Shown here in pieces: positions 8,549 to 16,449 of a DNA stretch of 50,019 bases. Position 1 is the first letter of the stretch. Each line of letters starts with the position of its first letter. Under the pieces are notes generated by a model. That model was not told the DNA's origin and made no database searches. It worked only from the letters and a program-made list of their open reading frames with translations. The DNA comes from a bacterium (GTDB taxonomy: Bacteria; Pseudomonadota; Alphaproteobacteria; Rickettsiales; RI-342), in the NCBI GenBank assembly GCA_016124905.1, contig WGMV01000006.1, positions 74,157-124,175 of the forward strand. Direction: 5' to 3'. The position numbers were made by a program, and so were the translations under genes.

Positions 8549-9121
8549 ATGGAAGTAATGGATAACGAGCATTTGGTAAGGCTGGCCGCCGCGGGAGATG
8601 CCAAGGCATTCGCGCGCCTTATCGAAGAGAATTACATGCTGATTTACAAGGTGGCGTACAAATGGTGCGGTCGCCGTGATGATGCACAGGACATAGCGCA
8701 GGAGGTTTGCATGGCTCTGGCTGCCAAGCTTTCCGGTTATCGTGGCGAAGCGAAATTCACCAGCTGGCTTTACCGCGTCACCATCAATGCGGCTAAGGAT
8801 TATTGCCGTGCCAGAGAGAGGGTAAATAACCGTGAAATAGCCTTCAGCGAAGGGTTCGATGCAGCCTCCGATGAGGTAAATGCCGAACAGAGACTGCTTG
8901 CCGCCGAATCCTACCGCCACATCCATGGCCTGCCTGAAGGCATACGCGATGCGGTGCTCCTGGTGTTCGGTGAAAACATGAACCACAAACAGGCGGCCGC
9001 CATATTGGGTTGCGCGGAAACGACCATTTCGTGGCGCATCTTTCAGGCCCGCAAACTTCTCAAACCACTCATGACCGCAAGGCCGGAGTCACCCAGGACA
9101 GGGAATAGCCATGCAGGATAA
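8549..9121 (+). CDS. ECF-type RNA polymerase sigma factor
   Basis: A 190-residue sigma-70 family protein. Region 2 (about residues 10-85) includes FARLIEENYMLIYKVAY, DDAQDIAQEVCMAL and FTSWLYRVTINAAKDYCR. Region 4 (about 125-175) includes LPEGIRDAVLLV and the helix-turn-helix NHKQAAAILGCAETTISWRIFQARKLL. Region 3 is absent, as in ECF factors. ATG 8549 or ATG 8558 could be the start. The stop overlaps the next gene by 11 bases, so the two are translationally coupled; such sigma/vWA pairs occur in other alphaproteobacteria (from memory). Confidence 0.92.
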   Translation: MEVMDNEHLVRLAAAGDAKAFARLIEENYMLIYKVAYKWCGRRDDAQDIAQEVCMALAAKLSGYRGEAKFTSWLYRVTINAAKDYCRARERVNNREIAFSEGFDAASDEVNAEQRLLAAESYRHIHGLPEGIRDAVLLVFGENMNHKQAAAILGCAETTISWRIFQARKLLKPLMTARPESPRTGNSHAG

Positions 9122-11366
9122 GGATTTAAAACACAGGCTACAGTCGTTGGACGTGCCCTTGCCGGATGAAAGCGTTAAAAAGCAATCGATTGACGCTGCC
9201 GTGCAGGCTTTTTCCGTCCAGCATGAAAAAAAGACCCAAGGATCCACCAAAATAGATCGTCCTATCATTAACCCCACCAATGTGTGGGAACACATGATAA
9301 GGAGTCTATCCATGAAAAAGGCATATATACCAGCCGTTTCATTCGCCGCCGTCGTCGCGGTGCTGGCGGTTGCCACCACCCATTATTCCGTCAATAAATC
9401 GCCTGAAACAACGTCGGCAGAGCCACAACGGGTGGTCGCGCAGCAGGAAAAACCATCGGATGAAACCATCGAAATAGCCACGGCCACGGTTGACCCCGTG
9501 CCTGCGGTCGCACCGCCGCCACCACCTCCGGTGGATGATAAAACGGCCCAAAAGGCGGATGGGGCAATCGTTGCATACCAGGCGCCAACCGCAAAACCAG
9601 AGCCGGATTCTGCCCTGGTCCAATCTACCATCCCGTCAACAGAGCAGAAAACGGAGGCCCTGCAGAAGGAAAAACGTGCTGACGCTCCCTTGGAAATCGC
9701 TGAAGCTGCCATAAACACCATGCCTGCGCCTGCACCGCTGCCATCCGCCGCACCCGCGGTCCAATACCGAATGGCTAAAGATGCGAGTGGTGGGGCAGGG
9801 TCGGTACAGGGGCGTGGGGCAGCTTCATACGCTGTTCCTGCAATGAACCCGGGCATCAGCCAGCGGTTTGATGCGGGTGACCAGGAACAATACCCGCAAG
9901 CGGCAGTCGGCACCGGCAATTTTGAACATTTCAACGACAATGCGCTGAAAATCGCCAAAGAGGAGCCCGTATCAACCTTTTCGCTGGATGTGGACACCGC
10001 TTCTTACAGCTTCGTGCGCCGCCTCATCAATGCGGGCCAGTTGCCACCAAAGGACGCCGTACGTATCGAAGAAATGATCAATTATTTTGACTATCAGTAC
10101 CCACTGCCGGGCAGCAAGGCAGAGCCCTTCAAGCCGACGGTCACACTATACCCATCGCCCTGGAACAAGGATTCCAAGCTGCTGCATATCGGCATCAAGG
10201 GATATGATATCAACACCACGCAAAAGCCGCGCTCCAACCTGGTATTCCTGATAGATGTCTCCGGCTCCATGAGCGGTGCCGACCGTCTGCCGCTGGTCAA
10301 AACAGCGCTGCATATGCTGGTGGATCAGCTCAAGCCTGAAGATACAGTGGGCATAGTGACCTACGCGAATGGAACCGGCATTGCGCTGGAGCCCACAAAC
10401 ATTTCCGAGAAGGCAAAAATCATCCAGGCGATCGACAGCCTTGGCGCAGGCGGTGGCACGGCCGGAGGCGAGGGGATTCGTCAGGCTTACGAGCTGGCCC
10501 AGGCGCATTTCGATAAAAAAGCCGTCAACCGCGTTATTCTCTCGACGGATGGCGATTTCAATGTCGGCATCACCGATCCCAACCAGTTGCAGGACTTCAT
10601 CACGAAAAAGCGCGAGTCTGGCATTTTCCTTTCCATCCTTGGGGTAGGGACGGGCAACTACAACGATGCCCTCATGCAAAAACTGGCGCAAAATGGAAAC
10701 GGTACGGCGTCCTACATCAGCAACCTCAGCGAGGCACGCAAACTGCTGGTGGAAGAAGCCAGCTCCACCCTCTTCACCATCGCCAAAGACGTGAAGCTGC
10801 AGGTGGAGTTTAACCCAAACATGGTGTCGACATACCGGTTGGTTGGCTACGAATCGCGCCAGCTCAAACGCGAGGATTTCAACAACGACAAGGTGGATGC
10901 AGGGGATGTTGGCTCTGGCCACGCGGTGACAGCCATCTATGAAATCACGCCGGTAGGCGCCAAATCACAAGTGGATGAACTGCGCTATGGCAAAAAGGAA
11001 TCGCCCGAAACCAACGCGGATGAAAGCAACCGCGAGCATGGTGCAGAATATGCCTTCCTCAAGATCCGCTATAAATTGCCGGATGCCCAGGAAAGCAAGC
11101 TGATGACCACACCCATTACGGCCTCCCAGGAGATCGGCGACATCAGCAAGGCCTCTGACGATGTGCGCTTTTCAACAGCAGTGGCGGGCTTTGGCCAACT
11201 GCTGCGCGGCGATACGCATCTGGCACATTACGGCTATGATGATGTGGTGGCATTGGCGGACGGAGCCCGTGGCAAGGATGCTTTTGGTTACCGGGCGGAA
11301 TTCGTAAACCTGGTCCGGCTCGCCAAAACGGAAAGCGAAATGGGCCGGTCTGCTCCCGCTGATTAA
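9111..11366 (+). CDS. vWA-domain protein (YfbK type) with anti-sigma-like N-terminus
   Basis: A 751-residue protein. Residues 1-65 are charged and cytoplasmic (MQDKDLKHRLQSLDVPLPDE...), followed by one membrane segment (about 70-88) and a Pro/Ala/Thr-rich linker to ~270. Then come the YfbK N-terminal region (STFSLDVDTASYSFVRRLINAGQLP), a von Willebrand A domain with an intact MIDAS metal site (DVSGSMSG, then TYANGTG and STDGDFNVG), and a DUF3520-like C-terminus ending about GYRAEFVNLV. The layout suggests a membrane-tethered anti-sigma region linked to a periplasmic metal-dependent adhesion domain. The anti-sigma role is inferred from the coupling to the sigma gene, not from a recognised domain. 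Confidence 0.87.
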   Translation: MQDKDLKHRLQSLDVPLPDESVKKQSIDAAVQAFSVQHEKKTQGSTKIDRPIINPTNVWEHMIRSLSMKKAYIPAVSFAAVVAVLAVATTHYSVNKSPETTSAEPQRVVAQQEKPSDETIEIATATVDPVPAVAPPPPPPVDDKTAQKADGAIVAYQAPTAKPEPDSALVQSTIPSTEQKTEALQKEKRADAPLEIAEAAINTMPAPAPLPSAAPAVQYRMAKDASGGAGSVQGRGAASYAVPAMNPGISQRFDAGDQEQYPQAAVGTGNFEHFNDNALKIAKEEPVSTFSLDVDTASYSFVRRLINAGQLPPKDAVRIEEMINYFDYQYPLPGSKAEPFKPTVTLYPSPWNKDSKLLHIGIKGYDINTTQKPRSNLVFLIDVSGSMSGADRLPLVKTALHMLVDQLKPEDTVGIVTYANGTGIALEPTNISEKAKIIQAIDSLGAGGGTAGGEGIRQAYELAQAHFDKKAVNRVILSTDGDFNVGITDPNQLQDFITKKRESGIFLSILGVGTGNYNDALMQKLAQNGNGTASYISNLSEARKLLVEEASSTLFTIAKDVKLQVEFNPNMVSTYRLVGYESRQLKREDFNNDKVDAGDVGSGHAVTAIYEITPVGAKSQVDELRYGKKESPETNADESNREHGAEYAFLKIRYKLPDAQESKLMTTPITASQEIGDISKASDDVRFSTAVAGFGQLLRGDTHLAHYGYDDVVALADGARGKDAFGYRAEFVNLVRLAKTESEMGRSAPAD

Positions 11367-11403
11367 GTGGCTGCAAGGCGGCGAATGCCGAAAAGATTCA
11401 TTC

Positions 11404-11439
11404 ATAAAAATAGCCCGGTGGCAGGTCCACCGGGCTATT
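11404..11439 (-). terminator. intrinsic terminator of the 11463-11681 gene
   Basis: A 13-bp perfect stem (AATAGCCCGGTGG pairing with CCACCGGGCTATT, 11409-11421 and 11427-11439) with a 5-base loop. On the minus strand it ends in a run of five T, so it serves the small minus-strand gene; it may also stop the vWA transcript from the other side. Confidence 0.85.
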
Positions 11440-11462
11440 GATGTTAATGGACGGCCTGGGAT

Positions 11463-11681
11463 CTACACCATGATATCCAGCACCTTACCCGCAGCCGGGC
11501 TAAAGGTGACCGGTGCAGCCGGTGATACCGCGCCGCCTGTTGGGGCGGAGGTGGCAAGCGCTGCTGGCGCGCCTTGTTGGGGAGATGGACCGTTTTCCGC
11601 CGTCATGCCACCGCTTTGCTGAAAGCCGCGCAGCAATTGTGCGTAAGCGGCAGGATTGGGTGTGCAGGATGAAACGCTCAT
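11463..11681 (-). CDS. small Ala/Pro/Ser-rich protein, unknown
   Basis: A 72-residue product starting MSVSSCTPNPAAYAQLLRGFQ, with no signal peptide or membrane helix and a low-complexity Ala/Pro/Gly/Ser middle. It ends FSPAAGKVLDIMV. ATG 11681 is chosen because AGGGG lies six bases upstream; the frame opens further upstream without better signals. Its own ribosome site and strong terminator directly after the stop argue that it is a real gene. No family recognised. Confidence 0.55.
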   Translation of the reverse strand: MSVSSCTPNPAAYAQLLRGFQQSGGMTAENGPSPQQGAPAALATSAPTGGAVSPAAPVTFSPAAGKVLDIMV

Positions 11682-11877
11682 GAAAACCCCTGAAGCATGG
11701 CGGGCATGAAACAAGCCCAGGAAATCATGCTAAAGCCCAAAGGTTAACAAATCCTGTTTATCGCTTTTTAAGCGGCAGAGGCCGCTCTGCTTATTTCCTC
11801 TTTATAGGCATGCGCTTAGTTTTCCCTACAACACATGCAGGCCATGCCCGCATACAACAATTCAACAGGAGCTACCC

Positions 11878-12327
11878 ATGCTGAACCCCAAAAACATGAC
11901 CTATGCCGCCCTCGTGACCGCGCTGCTTGGCACGGCCGCCGTTCCCGCTCTGGCCGTCGATGTCGTGGCTAAAACCACTACGACCACCACCCGCGCCGTT
12001 ACCCCGGCTGACTGGGCTGCGGAAGAGGCTTACTGGCGCAGCAACTATAACACGCGCCCCTATGCCACCACCACCACGACCTACACGACCTACGAGCCCG
12101 CCTACCGCTATGGTTACGATGTTTACACCACCTATAATGGCCGCCCGATCGACCAGATCAGCGACGAAGAGCTGCGCGCCGGCTGGATGAAGGCCCACAG
12201 CAACACCACGCTCACCTGGGAGCAGGCTCGCCCGGCTGTGAAGGATGCTTACGACCGCCTCAACAAGTTCAACACCAACCGTGATGGCCGCACAGCTGTC
12301 AATGCCAACACGCAGCCAGCTCGCTAA
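11878..12327 (+). CDS. secreted Thr/Tyr-rich protein, unknown
   Basis: A 149-residue protein with a Sec signal peptide (about residues 1-26, ending VPALA-VDVV). The mature part starts with a Thr run and holds a segment rich in Tyr and Thr (WRSNYNTRPYATTTTT, YEPAYRYGYDVYTTYNG), then a helical C-terminal region (DEELRAGWMKAHSNTTLTWEQARPAVKDAYDRL). AGGAG lies seven bases before ATG. Its own terminator follows. Periplasmic or envelope location is inferred. The C-terminal WEQARPAVKDAYDR pattern resembles a stretch found in other uncharacterised secreted proteins, but I cannot name a family. Confidence 0.75.
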   Translation: MLNPKNMTYAALVTALLGTAAVPALAVDVVAKTTTTTTRAVTPADWAAEEAYWRSNYNTRPYATTTTTYTTYEPAYRYGYDVYTTYNGRPIDQISDEELRAGWMKAHSNTTLTWEQARPAVKDAYDRLNKFNTNRDGRTAVNANTQPAR

Positions 12328-12358
12328 ACGCAGCAACGGCTTGGTGAATTGAACGACA

Positions 12359-12390
12359 CGGGCATGGCGAAAGCCATGCCCGTTTTTGTT
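12359..12390 (+). terminator. intrinsic terminator of 11878-12327
   Basis: A perfect 10-bp stem, CGGGCATGGC-GAAA-GCCATGCCCG (12359-12382), with a GNRA tetraloop and followed by five T. It sits between convergent genes and ends transcription of the secreted-protein gene. Confidence 0.92.
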
Positions 12391-12393
12391 ATA

Positions 12394-13788
12394 CTATTCA
12401 CGTTTCAAGCGCAGCTCCGCCCTTAAGCCTGGTCCATTATCCGTCAGGCTGAGCGTGCCGCCATGCATGGCGGCAACGGCGTTCACCAGGCTCAGGCCGA
12501 GACCGCTGCCTTCCGTATGGCGGCTCTCATCCAGCCGTGTGAAGCGTTCCTTCGCGCGCTCGCGCCATTCCGGCGGAATACCGGGCCCGTTATCGGCCAC
12601 CGTAATGATGGCTTCATTCGCCTTCTTTTCCAGCGCCACTTCCACATGCCCGCCTGCAGGGCAATATTTGGCGGCATTATCAAGCAAATTCACGATGGCC
12701 TGGCTCAGAAACTGCCGATCGCCTTTAATGGGCATTACCTCTTCCGCCACGTCGATGGACAAGGAAAGCCCGCGCTCTTCCATCAGCGAAGCGTAGAATT
12801 CCGCCACATCGCGCGTGAGCGCGCACAGGTCAAGCAATTCGAATGTTTCGCCGGAACTGCGGGATTCCGCCTGCGCGATGCGCAGGATGTGGTCGAACAT
12901 TTCCACCAGCCCATCCACCCGCGCAATGGCACGGTGGATGCCTGCTTTGACATCCTTTGGCAGGGAAGGGGTTTGTGAAAGCGCCACCAGTTCCAGCCGG
13001 TGGCGGCTAAGCGGCGTGCGCATGTCGTGCGCAATGGCGTTGCTGGAATCCTGCACGCTGCGCAGCAGAGTGCCGATCCAGTCCAGCATGCGGTTGATAT
13101 GGTGCGCCAGCCTGCCGAACTGATCATCCGCCTCGTCATCCAGTTCCCGCACCGACACCCGGCAATCCAGATGCCCGAGCATCACTTCCTCGCACACGCG
13201 GTTGATGCGCGCAATCGGCCTGCTCACCAGCCACACCAGGCCGATGCTCACCAGCAGGGATGCGATCAGCGCGAACACCACATCGCTCACCAGCACTTTC
13301 AGCAGGCTTTGCCGCAGCGCGTTCAGGCGTGCCGTGTCATAAGCAGCAATGAAGCTGGCGCCGTTGTTAAAATGCTCGATATTGCCCAGCAGGTGCCGCG
13401 TCTGGTCGCCGCTGGCGGTGGGCAAGGGAATATTCAGCCATTCGCGGTGCATGGCCGGTAAGGCGGGCCAGGTGGGAATATTGCCGATGACGGCGGTTTT
13501 GCCGCCCGGCGGCAGCTTCAGTGCCAGATACAGGTGCGGGTCGTCGCTGTCTTCCAGAATGGCGGGAACGAGTTCCTTGACATAACTCAGCCCGTATTTT
13601 TTCATGGCCTCGTCCATCTCCACCATATGCGCATGCACAATGGCGCGGATATCCTGCGTGGTGGTGTTCACCCACTGGTAATAGCTCACCAGCCGCAGGC
13701 TGAGGATGGCCGCCCACAGCACCACGAAGAACAGCATCCCCGCCTGAAAGGAGAAGGAGCGCAGCTCGCGCTGGATGCGCCTAAGCAT
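12394..13788 (-). CDS. membrane sensor histidine kinase
   Basis: A 464-residue kinase: membrane helix one (about 15-37), a periplasmic sensor of ~125 residues, membrane helix two (about 166-188), HAMP (to ~245), a dimerisation/phospho-acceptor box with His at about 254 (SNAIAHDMRTPLSRH), and an ATPase domain with N box NLLDNAAKY, G1 DNGPGIP and G2 GSGLGLSLV. It overlaps the upstream response regulator by eight bases, so the two are partners. The signal is unknown; the adjoining small secreted protein at 14575-14826 may be a target or accessory. Confidence 0.94.
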   Translation of the reverse strand: MLRRIQRELRSFSFQAGMLFFVVLWAAILSLRLVSYYQWVNTTTQDIRAIVHAHMVEMDEAMKKYGLSYVKELVPAILEDSDDPHLYLALKLPPGGKTAVIGNIPTWPALPAMHREWLNIPLPTASGDQTRHLLGNIEHFNNGASFIAAYDTARLNALRQSLLKVLVSDVVFALIASLLVSIGLVWLVSRPIARINRVCEEVMLGHLDCRVSVRELDDEADDQFGRLAHHINRMLDWIGTLLRSVQDSSNAIAHDMRTPLSRHRLELVALSQTPSLPKDVKAGIHRAIARVDGLVEMFDHILRIAQAESRSSGETFELLDLCALTRDVAEFYASLMEERGLSLSIDVAEEVMPIKGDRQFLSQAIVNLLDNAAKYCPAGGHVEVALEKKANEAIITVADNGPGIPPEWRERAKERFTRLDESRHTEGSGLGLSLVNAVAAMHGGTLSLTDNGPGLRAELRLKRE

Positions 13789-14458
13789 CGAGTTTATATC
13801 CCGCGCCGCGCACGGTCTGGATAAGCGGCCGCGTGTGGCCCTTGTCGATTTTCTGACGCAGCTTGCTCATTTGCGCGTCGATGATGTTGGTGCTCGGGCT
13901 GAAGTGAAAATCCCACACGCCTTCCAGCAGCATGGTGCGCGTCACCACCTGTCCGCGGCGGCGCATGAGGAATTCCAGTAGGCGGAATTCCTTGTTCTGC
14001 AGGTCGATTTTCCTGTTGGCGCGGGTGACTTCCCGTTTCAGCAGGTTCATTTCCAGATCGTCGGCCAGAAGCACGGTCTGCTCGTTGGGCTGTTGGTTGC
14101 CACCCCGGCGGATCAGCGTTTCGATGCGCGCCAGCAATTCGCCGAATTCAAACGGCTTGGTCAGGTAATCGTCCCCGCCCTGGCGCAACCCCTTGATGCG
14201 CTCCTCCACCTTGCTGAGCGAACTCAGGATGAGCGCCGGTGTTTGCTTGCCCGATGTCCTGAGTGCTTGAATCACCGCCAGCCCGTCCAGCTTGGGCAGC
14301 ATGCGGTCCACGATGATGGCGTCGTAATGTTCTTCAGTCGCCATGTAGAGGCCTTCCATGCCGTCCCTGGCAAGGTCCACATTGTAGCCTGCCTGTTTCA
14401 GCCCGGTGACGATAAAGCCCGCATGGCTGGCATCGTCTTCAATCACCAGAATGCGCAT
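13781..14458 (-). CDS. OmpR/PhoB-family response regulator
   Basis: A 225-residue regulator with a receiver domain (acidic pocket EDD at 7-9, phospho-acceptor Asp51 in IIVDRMLPKLDG, Lys in LTKPFEFGEL) and a winged-helix DNA-binding domain (about 130-222) including RRRGQVVTRTMLLEGVWDFHF and INTK-like segment STNIIDAQMSKLRQKID. It is first in a two-gene unit with the kinase. The start ATG 14458 is the usual receiver N-terminus MRILVIEDD. Confidence 0.95.
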   Translation of the reverse strand: MRILVIEDDASHAGFIVTGLKQAGYNVDLARDGMEGLYMATEEHYDAIIVDRMLPKLDGLAVIQALRTSGKQTPALILSSLSKVEERIKGLRQGGDDYLTKPFEFGELLARIETLIRRGGNQQPNEQTVLLADDLEMNLLKREVTRANRKIDLQNKEFRLLEFLMRRRGQVVTRTMLLEGVWDFHFSPSTNIIDAQMSKLRQKIDKGHTRPLIQTVRGAGYKLDA

Positions 14459-14513
14459 AAACAGCCCCTTGGTCTGTGGTGAACACCATGTTTTTATACG
14501 CTAACGGCATCCG

Positions 14514-14551
14514 TAAAAACAAAAACCGTGCATGGAAGTTCCATGCACGGT
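14514..14551 (-). terminator. intrinsic terminator of small secreted protein gene
   Basis: A perfect 12-bp stem (ACCGTGCATGGA at 14525-14536, partner at 14540-14551, 3-base loop). On the minus strand it is followed by two runs of five T. It ends the 14575-14826 transcript before the response-regulator start region. Confidence 0.9.
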
Positions 14552-14574
14552 TCTGTTCACGCGTAAGGCTGAGC

Positions 14575-14826
14575 TTACTGAGCGGTGCCGGTAGCCGGAG
14601 CTTCACCAGCGGCAGGAGCCGTGGAGGAAGCGGCAGCGGCGTCTTTTTGCTTCTCTTTGACGCAAGCGCGGTAAGCGGTTTTGTCTTTGCCATGCTCTTT
14701 ATGGCACTCGGACTGGATGGATTTCATCTGCTCTTTGCTCATCTTGGGGGAAGCATCGGCAGCGAAAGCACCGGTGGCCAGAACGGCAGCGCCAACGAGG
14801 GCGGAAGCGAGGATACGTGCATTCAT
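14575..14826 (-). CDS. small secreted protein with two cysteines
   Basis: An 83-residue protein: signal peptide (residues 1-22, ending GAFA-ADAS), a helical central part SKEQMKSIQSECHKEHGKDK followed by YRACVKEKQKD with two Cys about 15 residues apart, and an Ala/Pro/Thr tail. ATG 14826 follows AGGAG by seven bases; the longer frame up to 14922 lacks such a signal. The Cys-Cys helical pattern recalls one PsiF-like repeat, but I do not claim membership. It sits upstream of a two-component operon on the same strand, separated by a strong terminator. Confidence 0.72.
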   Translation of the reverse strand: MNARILASALVGAAVLATGAFAADASPKMSKEQMKSIQSECHKEHGKDKTAYRACVKEKQKDAAAASSTAPAAGEAPATGTAQ

Positions 14827-14945
14827 GGTAAGTCTCCTGATAGAGGGGTTGATTTGCAACACGCGCAACATATGCGCCCCCCCATCTTGGAGATGCTTCA
14901 TCGCAAGATTAATTCTTTGCAACCTGAGATCGGTTCTAAAAAACC

Positions 14946-15042
14946 GTCATTCCAGCGAAAGCTGGAATCCAGCAGGCCGTGCATCCTCACAGACGGAAGC
15001 GGTTGAACAAAGGGCCTGGGTTCCGGCCTTCGCCGGAATGAC
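14946..15042. repeat. pair of inverted extragenic palindromes
   Basis: Two diverged copies of a short palindromic repeat face each other: GTCATTCCAGCGAAAGCTGG... at 14946-14978 and the reverse complement of GTCATTCCGGCGAAGGCCGG... at 15012-15042. Related single copies occur at 24992-25018 and 46880-46905. Such elements are common between genes in proteobacteria. Confidence 0.8.
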
Positions 15043-15124
15043 AAAAGAAAAGAGAGGAGTGTCGGGCATGGCTTTCTTATAACCACACGCTATGATGCAG
15101 CCAAACCCATAAAGGAGACCCACC

Positions 15125-15757
15125 ATGTACACGCTTTATTATATGCCCGGCGCCTGCTCCATGGCGGTGCATGTGCTGCTGAACGAGATTAACCAGCCCG
15201 TGGAACTCAAGAACGTCGCCACCAACGATGGCGGTAAGACCAAGAGCCCCGAATTGCTGAAAGTAAACCCACGTGGCGCCGTGCCGGTGCTGTCCGACGA
15301 CGGCCTTATCATCCGCGAAGGCGCGGCCATCATGACCTACCTGATGGACAAGCACCAGAGCCCGCTGCTGCCCGGCAACGGCGAAGCCCGCGCCAAAGCG
15401 CTGGAATGGCTGGCCTATGCCAATGCCACCGTGCACCCGGCCTATGGCAAGGTCTTCTGGGCACGCAAAAACCTGCAGGAAGAAGTCGCCAAAGCCTTTG
15501 CCGAAGCCAGCTTCAAAACCATCCAGAGCTATTGGGATGAAATGGAAGCCCAGCTCGGCAAAACCACATACCTCGCCGGTGACCAGCTCACCGCCGCCGA
15601 CATCCTCATCACCGTCATCGCCAACTGGTCCGGCTGGCTCAACACAAGCTTCACCTTCGGCCCCAACACCAAACGCCTGCTGAAAGAAGTCAGCAGCCGT
15701 CCTTCCTTCCAGAAGGCATTGGCGGAGGAGAAAATGGAATATAAGGCTGCGGCTTAA
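15125..15757 (+). CDS. glutathione S-transferase family protein
   Basis: A 210-residue cytosolic GST. The thioredoxin-like N-terminal domain starts MYTLYYMPGACSMAVH; Cys10 sits where beta-class bacterial GSTs have their catalytic Cys. NPRGAVPVL carries the cis-Pro and IREGAAIMTYL the glutathione-binding Glu/Ser-type site (here Glu-Gly-Ala). The all-helical C-terminal domain includes YLAGDQLTAADILI. AAGGAG precedes the start. Its last four bases overlap the stop of the convergent AT-rich gene. Confidence 0.9.
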   Translation: MYTLYYMPGACSMAVHVLLNEINQPVELKNVATNDGGKTKSPELLKVNPRGAVPVLSDDGLIIREGAAIMTYLMDKHQSPLLPGNGEARAKALEWLAYANATVHPAYGKVFWARKNLQEEVAKAFAEASFKTIQSYWDEMEAQLGKTTYLAGDQLTAADILITVIANWSGWLNTSFTFGPNTKRLLKEVSSRPSFQKALAEEKMEYKAAA

Positions 15758-16422
15758 GTTTGTTTGTTATGGGATCTGCGAGCTTGAAAAAAGTTCGCGG
15801 ATTTCCCTTTTTTAAGTTTTATCACATCCTTCTCTGACACCACTTCCGAGTAGTGCTTATATACTGGCATATCAGGAACGTGGGTTATTTCTATACCTTC
15901 GCAAATAACGATATCTTCATAAGGTTGGCCTTTGCTGCGATTAAAATGACAGTATATGTGAGGCATGCCATAGTAATCATCGCCGTCCCAATTAATTGAA
16001 GCAATGTTTTCGTAAGGTACTTTTCCTGCAAGACAAAATACTTTCCCTTCTTCATTTGAAGATGCATATCTCCATGTTTGGGTGACTGGATCGTGAATTA
16101 GTGAAACCCAGCTTAAACCTAAAAGTATCCCTCGATGGTAGGTGTCCATTAAGCCCGCGCGGAACCAAGGGGAAATTTTCTTACCTCTATTAGAAGAGTC
16201 TGGGTATTCGTCTAATCTCTTAAGATCATGAATAATGACGTCGCAACCTAATTTGCGCTTGCGGAATTCTCTTAGCTTTTCGGTGATCTCTGCTTGCCAT
16301 TTATTGCGTTTATCAAGAATTTCTAATGGACTCGAACCTATGAGTCTTTCAGATATTTTTGTATTTTTTAGAAAGTCTTTGAGGGCGCTATACAGGAAGC
16401 TGGCACTAAAATACTCGAGCAT
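15754..16422 (-). CDS. AT-rich orphan protein, unknown
   Basis: A 222-residue soluble protein with no signal peptide. Its base composition is plainly lower in GC than all neighbours, with A/T-ending codons, which suggests recent acquisition. Visible blocks are ERLIGSSPLEILDKRNKWQ, HDLKRLDEYPD, ISPWFRAGLMDTYHRGILLGLSW and a beta-rich C-terminal half with many aromatic residues (INWDGDDYYGMPHIYCHF). The C-terminus is basic. I recognise no family. It is squeezed between a GST and mipZ and shares four bases with the GST stop codon. Confidence 0.7.
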   Translation of the reverse strand: MLEYFSASFLYSALKDFLKNTKISERLIGSSPLEILDKRNKWQAEITEKLREFRKRKLGCDVIIHDLKRLDEYPDSSNRGKKISPWFRAGLMDTYHRGILLGLSWVSLIHDPVTQTWRYASSNEEGKVFCLAGKVPYENIASINWDGDDYYGMPHIYCHFNRSKGQPYEDIVICEGIEITHVPDMPVYKHYSEVVSEKDVIKLKKGKSANFFQARRSHNKQT

Positions 16423-16449
16423 AATGGCTCATATGCGTGAGATTTAGCT

